Positions 14,887 to 21,876 of a stretch of 64,000 nt of DNA are shown here, piece after piece (the stretch's first letter is position 1; every line of letters starts with the position of its first letter). Position numbers and translations under genes: made by a program. Location: positions 1-64,000 of the forward strand of contig NZ_WJIC01000014.1 in the NCBI RefSeq assembly GCF_009649815.1, in the 5' to 3' direction. The stretch comes from Nocardia sp. SYP-A9097 (GTDB lineage Bacteria > Actinomycetota > Actinomycetes > Mycobacteriales > Mycobacteriaceae). A model generated the notes under the pieces. The model searched no databases and was not told where the DNA came from. It saw only the letters and a list, made by a program, of their open reading frames with translations.

Positions 14887-15555
14887 ATGGTGATGCACGG
14901 ACAGGACCGGAAACTGGCCGGGATCCAGCGCGAGCACTGGCAGAAGATGTACCGCGCCCATCCGCAGATGTACGGCGACCAGCCGTCGGCGCCGGCGCTG
15001 TATGCCGTCGAGGTGTTCCGCTCAGCCGGCGCGCGTGAGGTCCTGGAACTGGGCGCGGGGCAGGGTCGCGACAGCGTGCACTTCGCGCGGCTCGGATTCG
15101 CTGTGCAGGCCACCGATTTCAGCAATGTCGGCCTCGAACAGCTACAGGCCCGCGCCGACGCGGAGGGACTGAACACCCTGCGCACAATGATGGTCGATGC
15201 ACGCAAGCCACTGCCGCAGGCGAATGCGTCCGTGGATGCGGTGTTCGCGCACATGCTGCTGTGTATGGCGCTGTCCACCAACGAGATCCATGCGCTGGTC
15301 GGCGAGATCCGCCGGGTCCTGCGCCCTGACGGCACCTTCATCTACACGGTGCGCCACACCGGCGACCCGCACTACGGAGTCGGAATCGTGCACGGGGACG
15401 ACATCTTCGAGCACGACGGCTTTGCCGTGCACTTCTTCTACCGTCACCTCGTCGTCCAGCTCGCCGAGGGCTGGCGCTTGCGGGACATCCGCTCTTTCCA
15501 GGAAAGCGAACTACCGCGCCGCATGTGGCGAATCACCCAGAGCCCGAACAGCTGA
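14887..15555 (+). CDS. Class I SAM-dependent methyltransferase
   Basis: This 222-aa protein has the class I methyltransferase fold: motif I EVLELGAGQGRDSVHFARLG near residues 50-70, ATDFSNVGLEQL for strand 2, and a Methyltransf-11-like late motif IRRVLRPDGTFIYTVRH. The substrate is unknown. The resemblance to tellurite-resistance TehB-like and other small-molecule methyltransferases is only at fold level. An alternative start is the ATG at 14893. It may be expressed with the iron permease from the GTAG-box promoter at 14300. Confidence 0.85.
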   Translation: MVMHGQDRKLAGIQREHWQKMYRAHPQMYGDQPSAPALYAVEVFRSAGAREVLELGAGQGRDSVHFARLGFAVQATDFSNVGLEQLQARADAEGLNTLRTMMVDARKPLPQANASVDAVFAHMLLCMALSTNEIHALVGEIRRVLRPDGTFIYTVRHTGDPHYGVGIVHGDDIFEHDGFAVHFFYRHLVVQLAEGWRLRDIRSFQESELPRRMWRITQSPNS

Positions 15556-15608
15556 ACCGAGCCTAACGCCCCACGAAACCCTCTATGCTGCACCGCAATC
15601 CATTTGGA

Positions 15609-15866
15609 TCATCGGCGACCCTGCCCGACGGATCGGCCGCCGCGCCAGCAGACTGGATCCAGCCGACCAGCGGCGGGAACCCACTCCCCCAGCGCCCAGT
15701 CCGTCCCCTCACGGTGCACCCGGCTGACCCACGCGAACGGGCTGTCGGTCACCAGGCGTCCTCGGGGCATGTCCGGTTCGATCGCGGCGAGTGTGGCCAC
15801 GAGATACCAACTGCCCGCCTCCACCTCGAAGGCCGGCAGATGAGCGCACACCTGTTCGGCAGCCAT
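15609..15866 (-). CDS. Hypothetical protein, 85 aa
   Basis: I do not recognise this protein. The frame shows clear third-position GC bias, and the sequence (LPAFEVEAGSWYLVATLAAI, PFAWVSRVHREGTDWALGEW) looks like a genuine soluble domain. It begins two bases after the stop of the next upstream ORF on the same strand (15869-16132), so the two could be coupled, or be halves of one older gene. Its own ribosome binding site is poor. Confidence 0.45.
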   Translation of the reverse strand: MAAEQVCAHLPAFEVEAGSWYLVATLAAIEPDMPRGRLVTDSPFAWVSRVHREGTDWALGEWVPAAGRLDPVCWRGGRSVGQGRR

Positions 15867-15868
15867 AT

Positions 15869-16132
15869 TCAGTCGCGGGCCACCACTACCCCAGCCGGAA
15901 GCAACCCGACGCAGTCGCTATCGAGAACCGCGGCCACCACAGTCCATTGCCGACGATCGCTACCCGCATCAGCTGTCAAGTCCTTGTTATTCCACATCGT
16001 CGGCCCCTGCGCCGCGATTTCGAATGAACGGCCGTTCGCACGGGTGCAGAGCGACCCGCCGACTCGAACCAGCCGCCAACAGCACCGGTGGCTGACATAA
16101 ACGGATCCAAGTAACACCAATACTATCGCCAT
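15869..16132 (-). CDS. Hypothetical protein, 87 aa, within a direct repeat
   Basis: The frame begins MAIVLVLLGSVYVSHRCCWR and contains FEIAAQGPTMWNNKDLTADA and RRQWTVVAAVLD. Codon bias is moderate. All but its last 17 codons lie within the 355-bp repeat, whose second copy carries a truncated version ending in foreign sequence (19861-20172). This copy is therefore the more complete one. A short frame further upstream (ATG at 16236, 37 codons) overlaps its start and may be part of the same former gene. The function is unknown. Confidence 0.4.
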   Translation of the reverse strand: MAIVLVLLGSVYVSHRCCWRLVRVGGSLCTRANGRSFEIAAQGPTMWNNKDLTADAGSDRRQWTVVAAVLDSDCVGLLPAGVVVARD

Positions 16133-16274
16133 CCGCAGCCCGCGTCGCGGTAAAACTGTTGCGGGGCAATCGATCTCACCGAATGCGAACTGATAGTCAC
16201 TTCGTCACCGCTACTCCCTTCCCCGTCGCCAGTCATACCCTGACACCTGTGGCGCGGAGGATTCTCAGGGCGCC
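15920..16274. repeat. 355-bp direct repeat, copy 1
   Basis: Bases 15920-16274 recur at 19960-20314 (offset 4040) with one difference seen (C at 16230, T at 20270). The outer borders are abrupt: after the shared GGCGCC this copy runs into the doxX 3' flank, while the other runs into an IS4-type transposase tail. Confidence 0.9.
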
Positions 16275-16349
16275 AGATCTTGCGATGCAGAGACGATCTT
16301 TGCCCGGGAACGGCCAGAACCCCAAGGCGGCCGGATAGCGATCCGTGCC

Positions 16350-17276
16350 TCAATAGTGACGCCGCCGCACGTGATCCGAGACGATGTCGGCACGTTCCGC
16401 TCCGACCTCCGCGACGGCTTCGGCAAACCCAGCCGCGCCGTGCCGGGCGATGTCTGCCAACTCGACCCCACGCCGCCTGGCTGCCTCAGCGACCTCCGGG
16501 CCGTGCTCCTTTGCGTACACGGTCCAGTCGACGGCCCGCCCCTTGGCGAGCCCGGCGAATTCCGGCCCGCGCCGATTGGCCAGCTCCACCCATTCGGCAC
16601 CGCGCTCCCTGGCCACGTCAGCGAGCGCAGCGGCGTGTTCCTTTGCAGCCTCAGAGATTTCGGCACCGCGAGTCAGGACGGTCTGGGTGAGCCCGGTGCC
16701 CTTGCTCGCCGCGGTGGTCGACAGCGCGTGGGCACGATCGGCAGCGTCGTGCATGTGTCCGAGCACGACATCGCCGACACCTGCCGACGCTCCGATCGGC
16801 AACGCGGCCGACACCGCGACACTTGCCCGACGCGCGGCGCGGCGGCCGCGCCAACGCAGCGATGGCTTGCCCTCCGTATCTCCGGCGGCGATCAGCAGCC
16901 CACCGAGCAGGCCGATATCCTTGAGAAACGCAATTCGCTTGGCCGCCCTGCGATCCGGATCCGGCTCGGCCCAGAAGTCCTGCTCGGTCACCGCCGCGGG
17001 CAGCACTGTCGCCGCAAGCACCAGCGCGGCGAGTCGTGGCGCCTTTCCCAGCGCCAGCAACACCCCACCCGCCGCCTGGGCACCCGCCGTAATCCGGACC
17101 AGGGTCTCCGGGGCGGCGTTCAGTTTTTCGGCGACTCCGTCCGGCAGCTTGCGCCGCCCCTGCTGTACCAGCGCATCCGCTGCCTTCACCCGCGGCTCCG
17201 GATGCAGGAAGGTATCCACCCCATCGACGATGAACGTCGCCGCCAACAGCGGTCGCGCGACCCGGCGCATCAACAT
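16350..17276 (-). CDS. DoxX family membrane protein with long helical tail
   Basis: This 308-aa protein starts with a DoxX domain of about 145 residues: MRRVARPLLAATFIVDGVDTF, ALVQQGRRKLPDGVAEKLN, then helices VRITAGAQAAGGVLLALG and LAALVLAATVLPAA, and FLKDIGLLGGLLIAAGD. The following 160 residues are an Ala/Glu/Arg-rich repeating amphipathic region (units like ARERGAEWVELANRRGPEFA) resembling apolipoprotein-type repeats. DoxX proteins take part in thiol or oxidative-stress systems in mycobacteria. The start at 17276 has AAGGG eight bases upstream. A SigF-type promoter and a perfect inverted repeat lie upstream. Confidence 0.82.
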   Translation of the reverse strand: MLMRRVARPLLAATFIVDGVDTFLHPEPRVKAADALVQQGRRKLPDGVAEKLNAAPETLVRITAGAQAAGGVLLALGKAPRLAALVLAATVLPAAVTEQDFWAEPDPDRRAAKRIAFLKDIGLLGGLLIAAGDTEGKPSLRWRGRRAARRASVAVSAALPIGASAGVGDVVLGHMHDAADRAHALSTTAASKGTGLTQTVLTRGAEISEAAKEHAAALADVARERGAEWVELANRRGPEFAGLAKGRAVDWTVYAKEHGPEVAEAARRRGVELADIARHGAAGFAEAVAEVGAERADIVSDHVRRRHY

Positions 17277-17311
17277 GACAAACACCCTTCTCCTCGGTCC
17301 TCAACAGGCGT

Positions 17312-17336
17312 ATGCCCGCACTGCACGGCGTCAAAC
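17312..17336 (-). promoter_or_regulatory. SigF-type promoter of doxX
   Basis: On the minus strand GTTT (17333-17336), 15 bp, GGGCAT (17312-17317), matching the mycobacterial SigF pattern. The start codon is 36 bp downstream. Confidence 0.6.
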
Positions 17337-17360
17337 AATCGGCGGATTGCCGCCGATTGT
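17335..17360. promoter_or_regulatory. Perfect inverted repeat at the doxX promoter
   Basis: ACAATCGGCGG (17335-17345), ATTG, CCGCCGATTGT (17350-17360): an 11-bp perfect inverted repeat that touches the -35 element of the doxX promoter. It could be an operator. Confidence 0.5.
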
Positions 17361-17449
17361 ATCGGCGGGTCAGCTGTCTGTAATTGCCATTCCTGAGCCA
17401 CCCCTGCATCTTCTGAATACGTGGTCGGCGTGGACAGGCCGGTGAGAAT

Positions 17450-17701
17450 TCAGCGACGATGCCTGGGCGCGAGAAGCGGAATCAGCGCCGGAGGCATCTC
17501 TTGCCACGCCTGCGTGTTCGCTGGTGCCGCACACCACCCCGGCACCAGCGGGTAGAGGCCCTCAACGGCCCGAGCGGCGAACCCGGTCCTGCCGGTCGGG
17601 CTACGGGTACGGGGGTCACGCCGCGCTGCGGCCGTCACCCCGCCGAGCGCTGCGGAATCCATATGGGTGCGCTTGCGGCGTTTCCGAGTCTGGGAACTCA
17701 T
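17450..17701 (-). CDS. Hypothetical protein, 83 aa
   Basis: I do not recognise this protein. It begins with a basic stretch (MSSQTRKRRKRTHMDSAALG) and continues with FAARAVEGLYPLVPGWCAA and ALIPLLAPRHRR. Codon use has about 80 percent GC at third positions, in favour of a real gene. No convincing ribosome binding site precedes the ATG at 17701. It is divergent from the helix-turn-helix gene at 17728, with only 26 bp between them. Confidence 0.45.
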   Translation of the reverse strand: MSSQTRKRRKRTHMDSAALGGVTAAARRDPRTRSPTGRTGFAARAVEGLYPLVPGWCAAPANTQAWQEMPPALIPLLAPRHRR

Positions 17702-17727
17702 AGCAATCGACTCTAGATAGTTCCTGC

Positions 17728-18024
17728 GTGGACACGCCGGTGATCGCGAAGCGTGTTCCCCGTCAGCAAACTGTTCCGGCTCCCCTGGAAGTGGAACGAC
17801 GACACCACACCCGACGAACCACAACCAGCGATCGGCGACCAGGGCGAACCGGGACAGCGTTCGTTCCGTTCGTTCCGGAAGTCGTTCCCCTAACATGTTC
17901 CGAAGGCCCGTACGCCGACCTCCGCGAACAAGGAAGCAGCCTCGGCGAAATCACGAGCAGGACCGGCATCCCGAAGACATCACTGCACCGCTACCTTGCG
18001 CCCGCGAAGGAACAGCAGCAGTGA
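17728..18024 (+). CDS. Helix-turn-helix protein, resolvase-type DNA-binding end
   Basis: The 98-aa frame from a GTG at 17728 ends in YADLREQGSSLGEITSRTG, then IPKTSLHRYL, the pattern of the Hin/resolvase-type helix-turn-helix. The first 60 residues are basic and Pro-rich with repeated VPFVPEVVPL, unlike a recombinase catalytic domain. It could be a free-standing DNA-binding protein or the surviving end of a resolvase from a mobile element, which would suit the surrounding repeats. No clear ribosome binding site is visible, so the start is uncertain. Confidence 0.5.
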   Translation: MDTPVIAKRVPRQQTVPAPLEVERRHHTRRTTTSDRRPGRTGTAFVPFVPEVVPLTCSEGPYADLREQGSSLGEITSRTGIPKTSLHRYLAPAKEQQQ

Positions 18025-18033
18025 AAGCCCCCT

Positions 18034-18480
18034 TCACCGGGAAGTTTCATCGATGGTTGGTTCGGTCGCGCGTGGACGCTTCGCGTGAGGTGTCTGGTGG
18101 GGTTCGGATTCTTCTCGCGTGTCGCGTGTCTGGGAGTCCGGGTCGATCTTGTCGGCGCGTTCGAACTCCTGCGTCAGCTCGTCGCGGGAGGTGACGGCTT
18201 CGCTGCGGTGAGCCGCTGCTCGTTCTTGCAGGCCCGCCGCCTGCGCTGCCCTGACATCGGCCTCGGCCCGAGCCGCTCGGGCCTTGGCCGCGGTCTCGTC
18301 GGCGAGCGCTTCACGCTGGCCGACCTCGTGGGACTGTTCGGTTGCCTTTTCGCGGATGCCCGTGGCTTCGACGCGGCGGTGTTCCTTACGTTTGTTCAGG
18401 ATCAGCCAGGTGAGCGCGGCGATGATCAGAATTGCCGCAATCACGACAACAACGATGACGACGATCGTGGTGGTAGTCAT
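18034..18480 (-). CDS. Membrane-anchored coiled-coil protein
   Basis: This 148-aa protein has one N-terminal helix (TIVVIVVVVIAAILIIAALTWLILN, about residues 5-28), then a long charged helical region (KEHRRVEATGIREKATEQSH, ADETAAKARAARAEADVRAAQ) likely to form a coiled coil, and a disordered acidic end. The start is certain: GAGGAGG lies five bases before the ATG. It is the last of five minus-strand genes from 19781 to 18034 that look like one operon under a GTAG-box promoter. The function is unknown; it may be a membrane-tethered scaffold. Confidence 0.78.
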   Translation of the reverse strand: MTTTTIVVIVVVVIAAILIIAALTWLILNKRKEHRRVEATGIREKATEQSHEVGQREALADETAAKARAARAEADVRAAQAAGLQERAAAHRSEAVTSRDELTQEFERADKIDPDSQTRDTREESEPHQTPHAKRPRATEPTIDETSR

Positions 18481-18578
18481 ATCGGCCTCCTCAAAGGTTG
18501 AGCGTGGTCCATGTGGTTGGCACCGGTGTCGGGAATGGGGTCGTTCGATCGCGACCGCGTGCCCGGGCACCGATGTTG

Positions 18579-18779
18579 TCAGCGGCTGGGTTGGGGCACA
18601 TGGCAGTCGGTCACCTTGGGATTGACCCCGGCATAGTTCAGTGGCCCCGCGAACACGGTCACCGCGATGGTCCCGACACCCGCGCAGTTCTGTTCGGCGT
18701 GGGTGATGTATCCACGTTGCCCGGCGGCGATCGCGCCGATGATCAGCCATACCAGCACCAGCAGTGTCAGCCACCGCAT
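18579..18779 (-). CDS. Small one-helix membrane protein with conserved Cys pair, copy 2
   Basis: This 66-aa protein starts directly with the helix (MRWLTLLVLVWLIIGAIAAG) and continues with QNCAGVGTIAVTVFAGPLNY, NPKVTDCHVPQPSR. Compared with the copies at 7018 and 22562 it lacks the basic N-terminal arm, but keeps AAGQR, both cysteines, GPLNY and the PQPS end. AGGAGG six bases before the ATG makes the start firm. It is fourth in the minus-strand operon, after the DUF6131 gene as in the 6820-7287 module. Confidence 0.8.
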   Translation of the reverse strand: MRWLTLLVLVWLIIGAIAAGQRGYITHAEQNCAGVGTIAVTVFAGPLNYAGVNPKVTDCHVPQPSR

Positions 18780-18819
18780 CACTGGCCTCCTGGAGTCGAC
18801 GGATGAACCAAGACCAGCG

Positions 18820-18975
18820 TCAGAAGTAGTGGCGTCGCCCGCGGACGGCGCGGCCCATCGACCCCAAGGCCAGGAGCACCAGACCGATGATGAGGACCAC
18901 GATCCCGATGCCCCAGAGGATCTCGACCTTCAGCAGGAACCCGACGACGAGAAGAATGATTCCGAGAATGATCAT
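18820..18975 (-). CDS. DUF6131 family small membrane protein, copy 2
   Basis: This 51-aa protein has two helices (MIILGIILLVVGFLLKVEIL and GIGIVVLIIGLVLLALGSMG) and a basic-aromatic end (GRAVRGRRHYF). It is closely similar to the 6820 copy, including leader (AACCAGGTAT before ATGATCATT), length and C-terminal RRHY. It lies between the CsbD gene and the Cys-pair gene in the minus-strand operon. The function is unknown. Confidence 0.82.
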   Translation of the reverse strand: MIILGIILLVVGFLLKVEILWGIGIVVLIIGLVLLALGSMGRAVRGRRHYF

Positions 18976-19046
18976 GGTCGATACCTGGTTTCGGTGCAGG
19001 AGTGACGGGGCTGTGCGGTGGGACACACCGGTGGTTGCGTGTGACG

Positions 19047-19220
19047 TCAGTGTTTGAAGGCGTCCTTCATCTTTGCTCCGGCCTGCTTGGTATCGCCCTT
19101 GGCCTGATCGATACGACCCTCGGTCCGCAGGCGAGTGTTGCCGGTGCCCCGGCCGACCAGTTTCTTGGCGACGCCCTTGGCGGCTTCGGCCTTGTGCGCG
19201 ATCTTCTTACCGATGCTCAT
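19047..19220 (-). CDS. CsbD family stress protein, divergent copy, 57 aa
   Basis: MSIGKKIAHKAEAAKGVAKK, LVGRGTGNTRLRTEGRIDQA and AGAKMKDAFKH fit the CsbD plan, but the sequence is more basic and clearly distinct from the three copies at 6183, 10115 and 13797. It resembles the mycobacterial type of CsbD protein. AAAGGGG precedes the ATG. It is the second gene of the minus-strand operon and therefore under the GTAG-box promoter rather than a SigF-type one. Confidence 0.82.
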   Translation of the reverse strand: MSIGKKIAHKAEAAKGVAKKLVGRGTGNTRLRTEGRIDQAKGDTKQAGAKMKDAFKH

Positions 19221-19283
19221 GGGGTGGTCCCCTTTCGCGTGTGCTGTTGCCGCGGATGCGGCGAACATCTATTGCGAGTGGCG

Positions 19284-19781
19284 TCAGCCGCGCCCCGAGT
19301 GCGGGTTGCCAGCGGCGTGGCGGTCCCTCGATCTGTTGCCGAATCCGAAAAGGTGGAATCGGTCGCGACGCGCAGCACCGTCGGCTCCGGCATCTTGGGT
19401 ATCTCGCGTGTCGGCGAGAGCGGGGGATGCAGTGGCGCGCTGCCGTTGCTCGTCGAGGTGGGGCTGCCGGTCGGCGAGGTCGTCGCGGTCCCGGCTCACC
19501 GCGCTGGTCTCGCGGCGCGACACCTCGAGTTCGCTGCGCGCGGTACGGCCGCGGCGGGCGGTGCGCCGGGCGCCGGCCAACAGCAGGCTCATTCCGGCCA
19601 GTCCGGCCGCGCCGACCACGGTTCCGTAGAGAAATAACAGGCCGGTCGAGCCGGTCACGTGGTAGCCGAACACGGCGAAATTGTCGGTCAATGCGTGGTT
19701 GACACCCCCGTTGGCCAGCACCCCCGCGAGCCCGACCATGACGGCGGCGACCAGAACGACAAGCCCGATGATGACGATCAC
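19284..19781 (-). CDS. Two-helix membrane protein, family member
   Basis: This 165-aa protein begins at a GTG (19781) aligned with the ATG of the 21877 copy: helix 1 IVIIGLVVLVAAVMVGLAG, loop ANGGVNHALTDNFAVFGYHV, helix 2 LLFLYGTVVGAAGLAGMSLL and a long basic-acidic tail with ARRTARRGRTARSELEV. The loop is almost identical to that of the 21877 copy, so it is the most constrained part. The tail past residue 105 differs. It is the first gene of a five-gene minus-strand operon (this, CsbD, DUF6131, Cys-pair protein, coiled-coil protein). The function is unknown. Confidence 0.75.
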   Translation of the reverse strand: MIVIIGLVVLVAAVMVGLAGVLANGGVNHALTDNFAVFGYHVTGSTGLLFLYGTVVGAAGLAGMSLLLAGARRTARRGRTARSELEVSRRETSAVSRDRDDLADRQPHLDEQRQRATASPALADTRDTQDAGADGAARRDRFHLFGFGNRSRDRHAAGNPHSGRG

Positions 19782-19814
19782 TGTGGTACCCACCAGATCT
19801 ACGCTGTGATGCTC

Positions 19815-19857
19815 ACTCAACCACCGCGCACCCACTGAGTCAACAACGTAGAGCTGT
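19815..19857 (-). promoter_or_regulatory. GTAG-box promoter, copy 6 (weaker)
   Basis: On the minus strand: ACAGCTCTAC (19848-19857), 4 bp, TTGACT (19838-19843), 17 bp, TTGAGT (19815-19820). The spacing is exact, but each element has one or two changes. It precedes the five-gene operon. Confidence 0.55.
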
Positions 19858-19860
19858 ACT

Positions 19861-20172
19861 TTATGGCCGCCCGATTTGCACCGACGTCAGCGCCAACTCA
19901 GCACCGAAGCAGGGATGCACCGAACACGACTTCGAGGAACCACCGAAGGCGACTTCGAAATCGAGAACCGCGGCCACCACAGTCCATTGCCGACGATCGC
20001 TACCCGCATCAGCTGTCAAGTCCTTGTTATTCCACATCGTCGGCCCCTGCGCCGCGATTTCGAATGAACGGCCGTTCGCACGGGTGCAGAGCGACCCGCC
20101 GACTCGAACCAGCCGCCAACAGCACCGGTGGCTGACATAAACGGATCCAAGTAACACCAATACTATCGCCAT
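19861..20172 (-). pseudogene. Truncated copy of the 87-aa repeat protein
   Basis: The first 71 residues are identical to the protein at 15869-16132 (MAIVLVLLGSVYVSHRCCWR onwards). At the repeat border (19960) the frame enters unrelated sequence (FEVAFGGSSKSCSVHP) and runs to a stop at 19861. This shows that the repeat copied only part of the gene, so this copy is the derived one. Confidence 0.5.
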
Positions 20173-20314
20173 CCGCAGCCCGCGTCGCGGTAAAACTGTT
20201 GCGGGGCAATCGATCTCACCGAATGCGAACTGATAGTCACTTCGTCACCGCTACTCCCTTCCCCGTCGCTAGTCATACCCTGACACCTGTGGCGCGGAGG
20301 ATTCTCAGGGCGCC
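19960..20314. repeat. 355-bp direct repeat, copy 2
   Basis: Matches 15920-16274 with one substitution. Together the copies bracket 16275-19959 (doxX, helix-turn-helix gene, five-gene stress operon). Homologous recombination between them would remove or duplicate the 4.04 kb unit. Confidence 0.9.
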
Positions 20315-20315
20315 G

Positions 20316-20512
20316 GGAACGACCGCGAGATCCTCGACCACGTCACCGCTGAGATCACCGCCAGACCCAGCCCGCGCCGTCGGCACCGCACATACCCCCG
20401 CACGGTCAAACGCGGACGCCACAACAGCTACCGCGTCAAAAGACCTGACGACCACGGTATCCGGCACACAGGGCCGGCCACGATCGCGCTTCGACCCCTG
20501 CCCACCGGATGA
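20316..20512 (+). mobile_element. IS4-type transposase, C-terminal remnant
   Basis: From the repeat border the plus strand reads NDREILDHVTAEITARPSPR, RRHRTYPRTVKRGRHNSYRV, a stretch typical of the C-terminus of actinobacterial IS4-family transposases, ending at a stop at 20510-20512. The other several hundred residues, including the DDE core, are missing. The remnant starts exactly at the edge of the 355-bp repeat, which suggests a rearrangement at an old insertion sequence. Confidence 0.7.
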
Positions 20513-20785
20513 AAACCGCACGGACGCACCAATCACGCTACGTGGCATTGCCCTATGAGCGGGACGGACCAGCGAAGTCCCGGTCACGGTGCACGAGGAC
20601 CAATCACCTGGCCCACCAGGTTGTTGTCGATTGCGCGGCGCCAAGGGTCGGGCAACGACTCGAAGCCGGCAAGGGCCACCGGAAGGATACGATTCGATAT
20701 ACCTGTGGCAATTCCGAATGAGGCTCTGTTACATAGGAATATGACGTCTCATCGAAGCTCGATATAAATCGAGGTGACAATTTCC

Positions 20786-21367
20786 ATGCCATCGCCAAAT
20801 AGAAACATAAATTCTAGCCGACCCCGAGTCCGGCAGAGCAGCTTAATAAATGATTGGCCAAGTTTGTCCACAGGTGAAACACAATCGAATTCGGTCAACC
20901 GCGAATATAAGCCGTCTCATGCGGAGCAGCTATCTAAATTACCGATGTACAACCCGGTTCCCGCCCCAGCGCCGAGGTTGCCACTGCCGCTTCCTCCAAT
21001 ACAGGGATTTGCGGATCCAAACGAATCCGCGTTTCACTTCGCCGCAACCATCATGAACAAAAGTGGTCGAGTAGCTGTCCCGAAATTACTGTACGAAATG
21101 GGATGGCCAGCTGGATATCCGATTGCGATAACACTCAAAGATGGGATTATCGCCATAACTCCCACATTATTCGCCAGCGTGTACAAGATCGATAATCGGA
21201 AACACATCCGCTTGCCCGCAGCTGTTCGAACTGAGGATCGGCTTCGCCCAGGCGATCGGATCGTGGTAGCAGGTGATTCCAGGAACTACCTTCTCGCCCT
21301 CTTTCCCCCGCTGACTTTATCGAGAATCTTCCGCCTATCCTGCCCCAGCCTGTGGCCGATGCCGTGA
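20786..21367 (+). CDS. AbrB/SpoVT-like domain protein linked to a recombinase
   Basis: This 193-aa protein has a disordered, Pro/Ser/Asn-rich N-terminal half (PAPAPRLPLPLPPIQG) and a C-terminal part with two swapped-hairpin-like units: ATIMNKSGRVAVPKLLYEMG, GYPIAITLKDGIIAITP and KHIRLPAAVRTEDRLRPGDR, IVVAGDSRNYLLAL. This is the pattern of AbrB/MazE-type DNA-binding domains. The gene is clearly more AT-rich than its neighbours, a sign of transfer. Its end overlaps the start of the recombinase gene by 16 bases. AbrB-like genes coupled to tyrosine recombinases are known in actinobacteria; the role is unclear. Confidence 0.7.
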   Translation: MPSPNRNINSSRPRVRQSSLINDWPSLSTGETQSNSVNREYKPSHAEQLSKLPMYNPVPAPAPRLPLPLPPIQGFADPNESAFHFAATIMNKSGRVAVPKLLYEMGWPAGYPIAITLKDGIIAITPTLFASVYKIDNRKHIRLPAAVRTEDRLRPGDRIVVAGDSRNYLLALFPPLTLSRIFRLSCPSLWPMP

Positions 21368-21786
21368 GTCGCGAGGAAAGGGTGGTCACTCCGGGCACAC
21401 TGCGCACTTATCGTCCCTACTGGCGTCGCATCCAATCCGAGTGGCAGGACCGGAGAATCGACGAACCCACATCATTGGAGCTGAAGCAGCTGGTCACGAA
21501 CGCGCGCGAGCAGGCCATTGTCAGACGAAACTCCCGGGATGGCCGTTCAGCAGGCGAGCACATGGCCGCCTCGATTCGCTGTCTCTATCGACATGCACGC
21601 GACGACGGCTATATCAGCTTCTCCGAAAGCCCTTCCAATCACGTAGACGCGCCTCGTCGCACGCCGAGTCCACGTTTCTCATTATCCGGACGTCAGATAG
21701 AACAGATCGCCCGAGTAGTGGCTACCACCGACAACGTCTGTAGCACTTCCAGGAGGCATGGTGTCCCAACCCGGCATTCACTGTAG
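21352..21786 (+). pseudogene. Tyrosine recombinase (phage integrase type), truncated
   Basis: The 144-aa frame holds the N-terminal core-binding domain of a tyrosine recombinase: GTLRTYRPYWRRIQSEWQDR, LVTNAREQAIVRRNS, EHMAASIRCLYRHARDDGYI and the linker RFSLSGRQIEQIARVVATTD. The similarity stops near 21741, just where the catalytic domain (Arg, His, Tyr residues) should begin; about 40 unrelated bases follow before the next GTAG-box promoter. The protein could bind DNA but not recombine. Deletion of the rest probably brought the stress module next to it. Confidence 0.75.
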
Positions 21787-21838
21787 ATTTACAACGTAGC
21801 TCTACACTGTTGACATGGTCTCCATCAGGGCGTGTACT
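21782..21838 (+). promoter_or_regulatory. GTAG-box promoter, copy 7 (double box)
   Basis: An extra box TGTAGATTTACA (21782-21793) precedes GTAGCTCTAC (21796-21805), 4 bp, TTGACA (21810-21815), 17 bp, TGTACT (21833-21838). The first gene starts 39 bp downstream. Confidence 0.78.
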
Positions 21839-21876
21839 TGAGGAAACAGATCCCAGCAGAGACTCGAAGGATCGCC

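Noticed and set aside
19791..19796. GGGTAC on the minus strand as a SigF -10 for the five-gene operon
   Set aside because: No GNNT element lies 14-16 bp upstream, and the site is only four bases before the GTG start; the GTAG-box promoter explains the operon better.
20513..20785. Possible gene between the transposase remnant and the AbrB-like gene
   Set aside because: Short frames exist on both strands, but none has a ribosome binding site, motif or consistent codon bias.
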